DNA of 64,000 nucleotides from Cerioporus squamosus (taxonomy: Eukaryota; Basidiomycota; Agaricomycetes; Polyporales; Polyporaceae). Position 1 is the first letter of the stretch. The number at the start of each line of letters is the position of its first letter. The stretch is from positions 1-64,000 of the forward strand of contig JABYQS010000167.1 in the NCBI GenBank assembly GCA_022592435.1, read 5' to 3'. The notes below the pieces were generated by a model. The model did not search any database. It saw only the letters and a list, made by a program, of their open reading frames with translations, and was not told the origin of the DNA. Positions 46,637-56,890 of the stretch are shown here, piece after piece. The position numbers were made by a program, and so were the translations under genes.

Positions 46637-49324
46637 ATGGAAAGCTCAACCTCTCCTGAATTCGCCCCCGCTGCCACTGAGCCCCGCCAAAGTACCCGCC
46701 TGAAGGAGCTGAGAAAGCATAAGGCTACGAGTCAGGAATCTGCCCCAAAGTCTGCCCAAGGACAGGGAGGATCCAAGCAGGGGTCCGCTGGCAAAGGAAA
46801 GGGAGGATCCAAGCAGGGGTCCGCTGGCGCAGGAACTGTAGGGGGATCGAGGGGCGGGGCTTCCAAAGGGAACCCGTCAGGGAACCCATCAGTCAAGACC
46901 ACTGACTCGTACGTGAATGACTATGCAACTGCTTTTGAGGCATCTAACAATACGCCATTAACAGGACGAAGTCCCTTCATCGGTCAAGTTCCGAGTACGT
47001 CCACAGTGTTCTCTGCAGCGTGCACGACCTGACCATTTGTATCGTGCAGGCTTGCCAACGGGAAGATTGATTCAAAGATTGTATTCAACAAGAAACCGGA
47101 CTCGACCTCACTGCCCTCTATAGCGCGATACTTGCTAGACCAATCCGTGGTCATATACCCACATACCTGGACGAAGACGGACGAAGACCTCCCCCACAAG
47201 CCCATGATGCTTATAGTAAGCGACACCTGGAAGAGGCTCACTCTACCCCGAGAGGTGTGTCGGCCCTTATGCATTATGGCGCATCCGAAATGCGGCATTA
47301 TTGAGCAGAATCTCAGGTGCAGACATACTTGAAGGAGATCCTCGAGCAGCAGTGGGCACAATTCAAAGCCAACCCTAATGCCCGCCTGCTGAGCGAGGCC
47401 CTGGTGGCTCATGAGCGAAGGATTGCTCTCGCTACTACTGCTCAGCCAGACACCCCGCTCGATAAAGACTCCCAACGAGCCTTGACATATGTTCGGAAGT
47501 TCCTGGGGAAATCTCTCATGGCCGCCAGTTTCATGGCGATAATGATGAACGACGGGAGCCACAATGAGCAAGAGTGGAGGGCGATGGTCTGGGATCAGAG
47601 CCTGGTGCAATTTGCGATGATGCGGTTGGGAATCCTCGACATCGGTGCAGCTGGACTTATTGAGGACAAGAGCGAGGAAACCGGTTCGGATCTCTCTCTG
47701 AACACGAATATGGCTCGGCTCTCTATCAGCTCCGAGTCCGGGTCCAGCTTGCACTGGCTGAATTTGTTCATCCGGTATGGTGTTCTCCCTCCCGAGTCCC
47801 AGGGTCTTATACCATAGGCACTGACCTCCGTACTACGGCTTCCCAGGATGGAAAACACCATCAAGTATCCACGTTTCCATGAGTACGACTATCTACAGGA
47901 TTCTGCACAGGCGTTGGCTTCCCCCACCAGTCCTGCTACACTGCCGACGCCACACCAGCAACTGAAGAAGCTCCTAGTGGCGCAGCAGACATGCTTGAAT
48001 GCATTACACATGAACGAGTCATCCAATGAAAAGGATCTTGTAGGGAGACTCAACAACCGCATCACAAACGCAGTGGATGCCGTCATAGCCCTCGAGACTA
48101 CAATGTCAGCACCGCAAGCACTGCAAGACCTTACCGATGTGCTCCCGGATTATCCTTACCACGGGAAGGTCGATGCAATGTTATGTCTCCGAGATGATGA
48201 CTTCTTCTCTGGTGTCGTGAAGGCCTTTGGAGGGAAAGGCCAGGAGGCTCGTGCAAGGTCTTTTTCTTCGATGCATTCCAATGCTTGGAGATCAAGAGCA
48301 AGTTAGATGCACAGCACTCGCTCTTCATCCCGTATTGCCTCATCGAATATAAGAAGGCCCCCAGCAAAGGCGAAACCTCGCCTGAACAAACTGCGCAGAA
48401 TCAGCGTATCATGTACTGCAACGCTGCAGCGCAATTTCTGGCTGCCCTTGGTATCACAGACTTCCCTATCTACGGAGCTGCGAACAGTGGGCCCAACCTG
48501 TCATTCTGTGCCGCATGGGTCTCTGGCAAGGACTTAGTAAGCATAACCCTGGTCATGGTTTACGTGCATGATCACTGACACCCATCCCACAGCTGTGTCA
48601 CGTATCCTATGGCGATCCGGAGATGACATATGATGTCACAAATCTGGATGACCTCGCACGGTTCCACATCTTCTTGGAGAAGATACGGGACCGTGCTGAG
48701 ACCGAACTGGCCGACCTCTACAAGAAGACGAAGGTCAACTTGCTGAAGAAGATCGAGAAGTACAAGGAAGGACTGGAAGGCTGGACAGCCTATGGGCAAC
48801 TCATTGAGTATGGGTTGATCGTGAAGGAGAGCAGAACCGAAGACAAGGAAAGCAAAACCGGAAACAAAAAGAAGGGAAGCAAACTCGGAGAAAAGAAGGA
48901 GAGCAATGCCGGAGACAAGGAGGAGGGCAATGCCGTTAGCAAGCCTAAGCGTAAGAAGATCACTTACAAGGATGCATCGAACAACGCAGCAAAGCACCTG
49001 GAGGCCCGTATCAAGGATCATCATTTGGATGAGGAGGAGGTCCTGGCTTACATCAAGCAGAGCCGCGAGCAACGCCGGAAGGCGCTTGAAGACGCGGCTA
49101 AACGATACGAAGACGTGGCTGAACGATACGATGACAACAACAACAACAACAACAACAACAACGATAACAACAACAACAACGAAGACAACGAGGACGACAA
49201 CGAGGACGAGGACGACAACGAGGACAACGACAACGAGGACAACAACGAGGACAACAACGAGGACAACAACAAGGACGACAACGAGGAGGAAGCCGTGAGT
49301 GTGGGCCGAAACGCGGCTGAATGA
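46637..49324 (+). CDS. PD-(D/E)XK-like fungal family protein, copy 2, acidic Asn-rich tail
   Basis: The ATG at 46637 gives MESSTSPEFAPAATEPRQST. Exon 1 is Gly/Ser/Lys-rich, with two copies of a 12-residue unit GGSKQGSAGKGK. Exons then give LANGKIDSKIVFNKKPDSTS, DLPHKPMMLIVSDTWKRLTL, VQTYLKEILEQQWAQFKANP and, over an intron (CG|G), MENTIKYPRFHEYDYLQDS. The core has DAMLCLRDDDFFSGVVKAFG, then FFFDAFQCLEIKSKLDAQHS, then FIPYCLIEYKKAP with the E-x-K pair, and FLAALGITDFPIYGAANSGP. The FGGK-to-FFF junction changes frame; it needs either a 46-nt intron ending GCAAG or a 1-nt indel in the T-run at 48260. Tail: coiled-coil-like Lys/Glu segment and then about 55 Asn/Asp/Glu residues. Likely intracellular; function unknown. 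Confidence 0.65.
46765..46828 (+). repeat. Two tandem 36-bp units in coding exon
   Basis: A 28-bp block starting gggaggatccaagcagg occurs at 46765-46792 and again at 46801-46828, with period 36. It encodes GGSKQGSAGKGK twice in the N-terminal region of the plus-strand gene. The frame is kept, so the copy number can vary without breaking the gene. Confidence 0.8.
49130..49290 (+). repeat. AAC/GAC trinucleotide tract encoding Asn/Asp/Glu tail
   Basis: Runs of aac, gac and gag triplets encode a nearly pure Asn-Asp-Glu tail of the 46637-49324 gene, keeping the reading frame up to its stop at 49324. It is a microsatellite in coding sequence. Confidence 0.8.
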
Positions 49325-50816
49325 TACAGCGAAGCGTCTACAAGCATGACCCCACGGGTGCCGGCCCCAGAGCTTTGAGATGGATGTTTTGACGAGGATT
49401 CCTGTATTGACACTGCTGTATATGCGCAAGATGTATGTAAATTAGTATGTTCGGGGAAGCGCGCTGAGACAAAGATGTCTATAGGTTATAATGTGGATTT
49501 GTTGAATGGATGACTCGGAACCTCAATGACTGAGGTTTTAAGAAGCTGGCCGACCTGCTGCACGACGTCCAAGTATCGAGCAGGAGCTCTTGAGCTCCGA
49601 CATCGCACCCAAGTCGGCGGGACTTCGCCTGAGCTGACGAGGTCGGGAATATCTTATGTACGTGATATCCGTCTGATTCCGTCCCGAATGTGTATGGGCG
49701 AGCTGGTCGGCCCGGATTGACAGCGACCAGAACTCCCATGAGCTACTGGTTGGGCATGCGGAACCTGGAGGATAGATCACCTTCATAACCAATATTGCTT
49801 GCCGACGTCAACGCGAGCCACTCCAGAAAAGCTGTGCCTTCTGTGCACGAGTCTCATCGTTGGTCGTATCTCGAGCACCCTTTGTCTGACAAGACAATAT
49901 CGCTCCACCAGATGCGAGAGAGAATGCGGAAGCATAACCCAAAACTGGTCACTGCAGACTGTCCTTCGGTGGCCAAGGTGAACCCAAACGTGTAAGGAAA
50001 CATCGCAGACTCAAGGCAGAGCTCAAAAGGCAGCGAACCTATATCTGCAGTCTCGCATGGAAAGAGCCAACCACTTCGGATCGAAAGTGGAAGGGGAGAA
50101 CCCGAGGCAAAGAGCAGCGTAACAGGGATACATGTGTGGAAGTCGAACACGCATGCGATGGCAGGATGGCGACGGCCGACCAACCCGAGACGACAGCAAA
50201 GCACACGCATATTCTGAGTAGTCATGAAGGCCACTACGCTCTGAGCTCGCAGGGGTGTCGCCCCCTTTGGGCTATGCTCGCGCTCCGAACGGACTGGCAG
50301 CATAGAAGTCGCAAGAGCGGATCTGATGACCGAACGTGACAACAGTTCTCCACCGGCTTGGGACAGTAACTAGACTGCAGCAGCTCACTGCAGTGTAGCC
50401 AGCACCAGAGTCTCGCCAGTGCCAGGACGTCTGGAGGACCCAGGAGGCGTAACAGCACATCTCCTTGATATAGATGTTCGGGACACTCACAATTAGGGAT
50501 AGCCTTGCAGAAGCCTGAGACAAGGCCTGGCGAGCGCAAGCTCGGGCACGGTGTGGGGTTTCTCCCTTCCTGAGGACACCGTGACCGTCCGACTCTGAGG
50601 TATTCGCCCTTTGCTAACTCAGAACAAGTCAATTGTCATCACTCCTAGCTACGCTTGATGATAGACCTAGACACGGGGCTCGTGCGTCGGTCCGAAGGTG
50701 CGATGGTTCGACTGAGCGTGCACGGGGGGAGTTGGGAGAGGAGAGAGAGGAGAGAGAGAGAGTGAGGGTGGAAAGAGAGGGAGAGAAGGGGCGTCGAGTA
50801 GCGTGCTTGTTGGTAG
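49325..50816. other. No recognisable gene
   Basis: Short open frames on both strands (such as 50234-50632 minus and 49854-50342 minus) have no domains. From about 50700 the plus strand becomes purine-rich (GAGA runs), which gives open but uninformative frames on the minus strand. Confidence 0.4.
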
Positions 50817-51868
50817 TGTAGACATCGAATCCAACGCGTTTTGACGCGTCGGACAGCTGCGCGCGGGCCTGTACGAGAGTGCGAAACGAAAGTGTGAGGT
50901 TAGACGTCGAAGAGGGAGGAAAGAAGGGAAGTCGAGCGTCGGAAGTCGAAGGTCGCAGACGGAGTCGAGCTTGAGATCGCGAGGTCGAAGGGGACTAAAA
51001 CTTATTATTCCGAGTCGCAGGAGGGGTCTATATACATGCGTGCTGTACTGGGTGACGTAGCTACGTGAAAGAGCGGTCGCGAGGGGATGAGGATGAGAGG
51101 AAAACACTGGAATGCGGAAAAACATAAGCAAGTTGAAGAGCGCTAATTGCTAAACATACGCGAGGCGCGATCACGAGGGCGCGTCGGGAGGGTCAGTGTC
51201 GCAAAGGTCGAATTGTTTACGAACTGTACTGTATGTAGGAACTATAGTATGTGTATTGTACGAGTCCTGGGGGTATAGCGGAGGTGCAGAAATCGTTTTG
51301 GAGTGGTAGAAAGGACAGGGAGAGAGGGGGAGGTGGTCGTCTCGGACTTGGGGTGAGGCAGCGCGCGCCCATCTCGAGCTGATCGGAAACGCGTTCGGAA
51401 TGGGTCGCATTGGACGAGGGCGTCGTCGGTGGGGCTGCGGGTGAGTCGGGAGCGTCGTGCGCTGTCTGGGCTGACGTCGAGGTCGATGCTGCTTGGTCAG
51501 CTCGACGTCAACCGCTTCTCAACATTTCGTGCGACTCCGGGTGCGTTCTGGACATCGACTCGCGTTGAGTCTCGTCGCTGCTTGTGCGCAGTGTTCAGGA
51601 AGACATCGGTGGTCGTGTTGGAGGTTGGCGAAGGTGTTGGTGGTCGGGATACTCGCGCAGCGAGGCGCGATGCTCATCACCTCCTCCCCACTTAGATCTG
51701 GACCGTCCTCGGTCCATACCTGCGTGAGGGAGAGCGTTGAGGGCGAGGCGACGTGGGACTGAAACTGGGGAACGAGTCTTGCAAAGGATGAGAAGCGATG
51801 TGGATGGGGATCGCGGTGGACGAGGGAGAGAAGGTAGTGAGTAGAGTAGAAGGAGGGCGTACCGTACA
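50817..51868 (-). repeat. Possible Gypsy 3' LTR
   Basis: On the minus strand, just after the integrase tail, a polypurine stretch (aagtggggaggagcgac) is followed by TGTACGGTACGCCC at 51868. A possible right end GGATTCGATGTCTACA lies at 50817, so the segment starts TG and ends CA. It contains a TATA-like GTATATAGACC near 51030. No second copy is in the window to confirm the boundaries. Confidence 0.3.
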
Positions 51869-51889
51869 GTCGCTCCTCCCCACTTGAAT

Positions 51890-52650
51890 CTAGTCGTCCA
51901 GATGCTCGTCTAGCTCCTCGACCTGCGGGTGTGTGATTGGTGCATCCTCATCGTCTAGAAGCTCGTCGTCGTCGCCTAAGGAGGTTGAGGCTTCCATCTC
52001 CCGAAGTCGCGCAGTCGAGATGTGGATGTGATCACCGTCGTCGAGCCATGGAAGATTGATGCGCTCACGAGCGAGGTAGGGCAGCAGGCGAAACGCAGCA
52101 ACTGGCCGGTCAAGCACGGAGCCGTCAAGCTCGCAGAGGATGTACACGCTGCCTCGATTGCGGGATAGCACGACATACGGGCCGAGGTATCGAGGTCACA
52201 TCTTGCGGTTTAGACTCTTCTCAATCGCAGTATTCCTCATGAGCACGAGTGCCCTGCGCTGGAAGTCGTAGTCGCGGATGGTGGAGGCGTGATCCCGCTC
52301 AAGCTGACGGGCTGCTGCAAGCCGGGACTCATAGACCTTTGAATAAATGATTTCGAGGTCTTGTTGGTGTCGTGGGAGTGCTCGTGCGCGTGCTCCGATG
52401 AGCTCCGTAGTCGAGACAAGGGTGTCCGGCGCAGGCATGAGGTAAGTTGCCTCGAAGATGTCGAGCGGAAGGACGGGATGGCAGCCGGTTGCTGCAAAGA
52501 ATGGTGAGCATCCCATGCGACGGCGCACCGTAATACGGTCGGACCAGAGGACGTGGTGGATGTGTTGCGACCACTTTGACTGGTCGCCGTTCGCTGCCTT
52601 GAAGAGCAGCAGCTGTTGTAGTAATGATACATCATGAACAGGATGATCCC
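51890..52650 (-). mobile_element. Decayed Ty3/Gypsy polyprotein, integrase C-terminal fragment
   Basis: The minus strand encodes WSDRITVRRRMGCSPFFAAT, then GCHPVLPLDIFEATYLMPAP, TIRDYDFQRRALVLMRNTAI and EKSLNRKM, then a TGA, then PRYLGPYVVLSRNRGSVYIL, CELDGSVLDRPVAAFRLLPY and TARLREMEAS. This is the distal part of the integrase and its C-terminal domain from an agaric Gypsy element. The TGA at about 52198 replaces an Arg codon (CGA or AGA expected), consistent with a C-to-T change. The catalytic integrase core, reverse transcriptase and RNase H are missing; upstream of about 52650 the frame breaks. The fragment is a pseudogene. It lies 45 bp or so left of the inverted-repeat element described next. 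Confidence 0.85.
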
Positions 52651-52808
52651 CACAGACGTTATACATCACCTGTAGGCTGTTTGTGTGATATATTACGGCC
52701 TGCCTGGCGCTACAGGGCTTGCGTCGGGGACTCGTTCGGCACCATGGCGGCACATTCGGCATCACGGCAGCCTAATCAAGCCAGCTATACCTGATCTGGT
52801 CAGAAAAT

Positions 52809-52811
52809 ACT
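52809..52811. repeat. Left 3-bp target-site duplication (ACT)
   Basis: ACT immediately precedes GGATGACTTTCC; the same ACT follows GTCATCC at 56888-56890. It marks the insertion site. Confidence 0.75.
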
Positions 52812-52859
52812 GGATGACTTTCCATAAGAGTCTGCGGCTCTGCGGACGACCGTAGATAC
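52812..52859 (+). repeat. Left terminal inverted repeat, 48 bp
   Basis: It starts GGATGACTTTCCATAAGA and runs to GTAGATAC. Its reverse complement is found at 56840-56887 with one mismatch. After position 52859 the two arms diverge. Confidence 0.9.
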
Positions 52860-52994
52860 ATCAGTCGGAGTCCGAATATAATTAGAACCAATAAGCCGTA
52901 TCCATAAGGATGGTCACAGACATACGAAGTCCGCAGATCAAGCCGCAGACATCTGCTGCGACGTGTTCTGCTTCTCACCTCGGCACCACGTGCC

Positions 52995-54344
52995 ATGTCC
53001 GCCCACGCTGTCCACGAGGACTCTTCTGAGGAAGAAGAGGACGAAGAATACGAGGAACTCACCGTGGCTAGTGCCGCGGTAGTGGTCATGGCCTCCGAAG
53101 AAGCGCGAATCTGTCGTGCTGAACGCCGCCTCCCGAGCAGACGCTATCTGCGTCGCGCGCAACTCATGCCAAACCTGCGCTGAAACACACCGTGGCAGGT
53201 TCTCTACGAGAGCCGCGATGACCGCGCGTACATCACGACCATGGGCATCGACTGCGACACCTTCGAATACATTCTGCACTCCGGTTTTGCCGACCGGTGG
53301 AACAACTCAGCAATCCCGCGTACTGATGCTAATCCCCATGGTTTGCCTCGCCTTGGAGGCGTTCTTTGACGGCAGAGGGCGCGCTCGGCCTCGTATACCA
53401 CTACCTCACTTCCGCAATGCCCGACACTGCCCTCCAGCAGATTTTCGCCCTTGTCCCATCTACTGTCACACGCTATCGTGCCTTCGCTATGACGTTGCTC
53501 CTCGAGGTTCTCAAGACGATTCCGGAGGCTTGCATTCAGTGGTGGGCAGATGGCGAGGAGTGCGAGGAGGACAACACCTATATCCGTGCGCGGCATCCTC
53601 TGCTCGAAGGGGCGATTGGCAGCATCGACGGTCTTGAGCTCGTGACGGCAACATCGGAGGATCCAGAGCTCGAAAACGCAACCTATAATGGTTGGCTCCA
53701 TGGGCATTTCACCAGCTGTGTCCTGGTTTTCTCTCCGCGTGGTATTGTATTTTCATTTGTTAAGTTGTTTCATCTACTCACTGCACAATCATCATACAGG
53801 TCTTGTCAAGGGCTGCGTGATCAATGCTCCTGGCAGTTGGCATGATGCCAAAGTGGCACGCCCCTTGTACAACAAGTTGAGAGACCAGACCCCTGCGGGG
53901 TATTATATCGTCGCCGATACCGCTTTTCCTCGTGGCACGCAGAGCATTGCTGGTCGCATCCAAGCCCCGCTCAAGTCTGGGCAGCATCTGCCGCAAGACC
54001 CGCAAGAGCGCGACACAATGCTAGCCCGTGACCGCCAGCTCCTATCCTACCGGCAGACTGCCGAGTGGGGTATGCGCCAGCTCCGTGCGGGATTTGGTCG
54101 TCTTCGTCTGCCGCTGGACATCAACGATCCACGCGGACGAGGAGAGTTGCTGGAAGTTTGCATCCGGTCTCTCAATGTACGTGCAGAGCGGGTCGGGGTA
54201 TCGGAGATTCGGACGGTCTACATGCAGTATTGGCGGGAGGCGGAGGATGACGATGTTTGGAACGACTTCGAGAATGTCTTGTTTGGGGACCTGCGAAAGC
54301 GCGATCGTGTGTCGCGCTTTCACCATGTAATTGTTGAGGAATAG
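52995..54344 (+). pseudogene. Harbinger DDE transposase, broken
   Basis: Reading starts at ATG 52995 (MSAHAVHEDSSEEEEDEEYE). It meets TGA at 53181-53183, then continues in the same frame as TPWQVLYESRDDRAYITTMG and PHGLPRLGG. A one-base loss around 53355-53368 shifts to the frame of EGALGLVYHYLTSAMPDTAL. A short intron (gtattg...catacag, about 53743-53800) joins VFSPRG to LVKGCVINAPGSWHDAKVAR. Catalytic residues: Asp in GAIGSIDGLEL, Asp in YIVADTAFPRGTQSIAGR, and Glu in QTAEWGMRQL. It ends RFHHVIVEE at 54344. All three acidic residues are kept, but two lesions prevent a full product. Family: DDE_Tnp_4/Harbinger; it would cut and paste the element at its inverted repeats. Confidence 0.85.
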
Positions 54345-54605
54345 AGATCCCTCTGACTCTCAGGCTCGATACAGTGAACAAGTTATATTCATGAACAATA
54401 AAACTATGTAAGGTATCACAAAAACTATCTACCTTGGCGTCGCACTGTGCGACTGCCAACTGACTATATACAAACAGATTACGCTAAGACTACTATGAAC
54501 AGAGTATATTAGACAGCTATACCAAAATGTCCAGAGATGAGAGGGAAAGCGGGGTTTTAGTGTTTTATAGGTGTCCAAGGGGTATCAGCATGCCACTACT
54601 CTGAT

Positions 54606-56544
54606 CTAAGCACCCCGCTCATCCCGACGAGCAGAGGAAGGACCAGCCTCGGCATCATCAGCCTCCTCATCATGACGACGCGATGCAGTGGCGAGATGAG
54701 CGAGGGTGTCGAGCGCATGAGCAGGGTTGCGAGGGTTGTGGGAGAATTGGCCGGACAGAGACGTCGACGAGGTTGATGGGCGTGCGGCAGGTCCAACCAC
54801 ATCGTCCTGGTGAGCGCGGCGCAGGGCTGGGCGAGGCGGACTGAAGTGGTCGAAGTGCGATGACAAAGTGTCGTGACCGCGGCGATTGAAGCGGGAGGAG
54901 GGCGTACGGGGAGGGGACATGCGGGGTGAGCGGTGATAGGAACGAGAGTGACGCGGACTTGAGCGCGGGGATGCGCGATCCCACTCGTCATAGCGAGAAC
55001 GACCGCGAGGTCCTGCCGACCGTCCACCGAGACCTTGCACCATCTCCAGCATGTCGAGGCGGGACTGCAACCGGCTGTTCTCGAGAGCCATCTGATGGAC
55101 TTGGGCTCCCTGCTGCGCGAGTCGGTCTGTCAGGGCGTCATTGCGGGTGCGCAAGTCACGGTTGTCCTGCGTGAGACGATCAAGCTCGCTCTGAGCAAGT
55201 CGCCGTGCGAAACGAGCCTCATCTCGACCGTCGCGCAGGGAGGGATCGAGTGAGGTAGTGACTGCGCTCATGAACTCCGATGCTTGGGTACGGCGGGAGG
55301 ATGATGCGGATGTGCGGGAGGACGTGCCAGTCATGCCATCGGTCCGGATTCCCTTGAGCACCGGCGCAGTCGGCTTGCCTGACTTCTGCTTGGCAGCAAC
55401 AGATGTCGATGGGCGGGACGTACGTTGACCACGCAACGGCAGACCATCCAGCACCTCGAGGTCCGAGTTATCTTCCTCGACCTCCTGCCCATCCTCACTC
55501 TCTTCGCCATCCTCATCAGCTATGTCCCCGTCGTCGAGCTCACGCGTGTGGACCTTCTCGTTGATGAGCCGCTCGATCTCGTACGCGCGTTCGATGTGCG
55601 GAGGGATCTCGGCATTCCCTGTAGGCTTTGGTGTGCGAACCAGCTGCAGATCACGTTAGCGGCACAATTACGCGTTTGTAGCCTTGAGAACTCACCGACT
55701 CGAATTTCGTCTTGAGGGGCTTCTGCGTCCTTGATGGCCGGCCGTTCTCCTCAGCCCATGCGTTGAAGCGGCGCGTCACCTCGGCCCACGCGTTTTGCCC
55801 AATAGGGAGAACGTCCTGCGCGATGGCGAGAACAGCGTCGACGTCCTCGTCGTTGTAGTTGTGGGAACCAAGCTGGCGTCCGGTGTGTGCCGTTCCCTTG
55901 GCTGGTTCGGGCACTGCCTTTGCCTTGCCCTTGCCTTTGCCAGTCGACTTCGTGCTCGTCTGGGCGGCGGCCTTTTGCTTCTTGGTCGGTACAGCCGAAG
56001 TCTCCTCTGACACGCGCTTCTTGCCCTTTGCAGCTGCTGACGCGGTGCTCGCAGTCGAGGTCTGGCTGCGGCGGAGGAACTCGAGGTCGGACTCGGGAGT
56101 CGGGCTAGGAGACTGGAAGCTGGCTGGGAAGTGGAAGGATGGGCGTGCAGAGCCAGTGGAAGGAGTAGCAGGCGGCGCAGCCGCAGGTGGAGGATGCGGG
56201 AGGGGATAACCATAAGGAGTGTTGGGTGGAAGCGGCGGGAATCGAGGAGGGAACGTGGGTTCGGACATGGCCGGCATGCCCTGGTGATTGGGATTAACGG
56301 AACGGTGGGTGGGCGGCTGAGCTGGCTCTTGGTTGCCAGCTGACGAAGGACCTGCGGAACCCGAAGACTATATCTGTAGAGTGAGAAAACCACACGTTAG
56401 ATGAGAGAAGGCGGCAGTACGTACAGAAGCTGTCGGCTGCGAGGGCTGTGCCTGCTGGCCCGGGAATGGGTGCCAGCACCCATTCGAGTCCTGCCAGTAG
56501 CCCCGGTTGGGGTCGTACTTGTCGCCGTTGTCCATGAAGGCCAT
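54606..56544 (-). CDS. Myb/SANT-type Harbinger partner protein
   Basis: The ATG at 56544 gives MAFMDNGDKYDPNRGYWQDS. An intron (gtacgt...tatag) joins to SSGSAGPSSAGNQEPAQPPT. The SANT-like region is HNYNDEDVDAVLAIAQDVLP, then GQNAWAEVTRRFNAWAEENG and RTQKPLKTKFE. A further intron leads into an acidic segment (DLEVLDGLPLRG preceded by many E/D) and a predicted coiled coil (ARRLAQSELDRLTQDNRDLR, then LQSRLDMLEMV). The C-terminal third is Ser/Arg/Pro-rich and ends RRDERGA at 54606. In Harbinger elements a Myb-like second protein helps the transposase enter the nucleus and bind the ends. No stop interrupts this copy, so it looks better preserved than the transposase beside it. Confidence 0.75.
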
Positions 56545-56720
56545 CAACGAAGGAAGATGTAAAGAGGGATTGCAAGTTTGACAAGAAGGAGAAGAAAAGA
56601 GAGAAGTTCTAGGTGCAAGCAGAGCGTGCGGCAGCGAAGTTCGTTGCGCGCCAGACTTGATGCGGAGCTCGAAAACTTGCCTTATCCGGGTTAACAAAGC
56701 GGTCTGCGGCCGCGTTTAGG

Positions 56721-56752
56721 TCTGGAAAGGGGGGTCGACCCCCCTTTCCAGA
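56721..56752. repeat. Perfect 32-bp palindrome in the transposon
   Basis: The sequence tctggaaaggggggtc followed by its exact complement gacccccctttccaga has its centre at 56736/56737. It has no loop and could form a cruciform. It lies between the Myb gene start and the right inverted repeat. Confidence 0.9.
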
Positions 56753-56839
56753 TTTTGAGCGGTTGCAAGGTCTACGGAGGGCTCTCCCATCAGCGGAGCC
56801 TGGATCGGACTCGGCATCTCGGCGGATAGGTCAGATTCA

Positions 56840-56887
56840 GTATCTACGGTCGTCCGCAGAGCCGCAGAGTCTTATGGAAAGTCATCC
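56840..56887 (-). repeat. Right terminal inverted repeat, 48 bp
   Basis: The reverse complement reads GGATGACTTTCCATAAGA and on to GTAGATAC, matching the left repeat at 47 of 48 positions. It is followed by ACT, the second copy of the duplicated target. Confidence 0.9.
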
Positions 56888-56890
56888 ACT

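Larger units (their letters stand above)
52812..56887. mobile_element. PIF/Harbinger-type DNA transposon, complete ends
   Basis: The element spans 4,076 bp. It is bounded by 48-bp inverted repeats (52812-52859 and 56840-56887) that match except for one base (G versus C at 52830), and by a 3-bp ACT duplication at 52809-52811 and 56888-56890. Inside are a DDE transposase on plus and a Myb/SANT-type DNA-binding gene on minus, converging in the middle. That two-gene plan, the 3-bp duplication and the GSIDG..VADTAFP..E motifs fit PIF/Harbinger. The ends and Myb gene look intact, but the transposase has two lesions. The element is probably non-autonomous now, movable only if a relative supplies transposase. 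Confidence 0.88.

Noticed and set aside
48572..49429. 285-codon Val/Leu-rich minus frame resembling a transmembrane protein
   Set aside because: Complement of the AAC/GAC tract and coding exon of the plus-strand gene.
50667..51131. 154-codon open frame on minus
   Set aside because: Arises from a purine-rich, GA-repeat tract on plus; composition is Ser/Pro/Leu low complexity and it overlaps the putative LTR.
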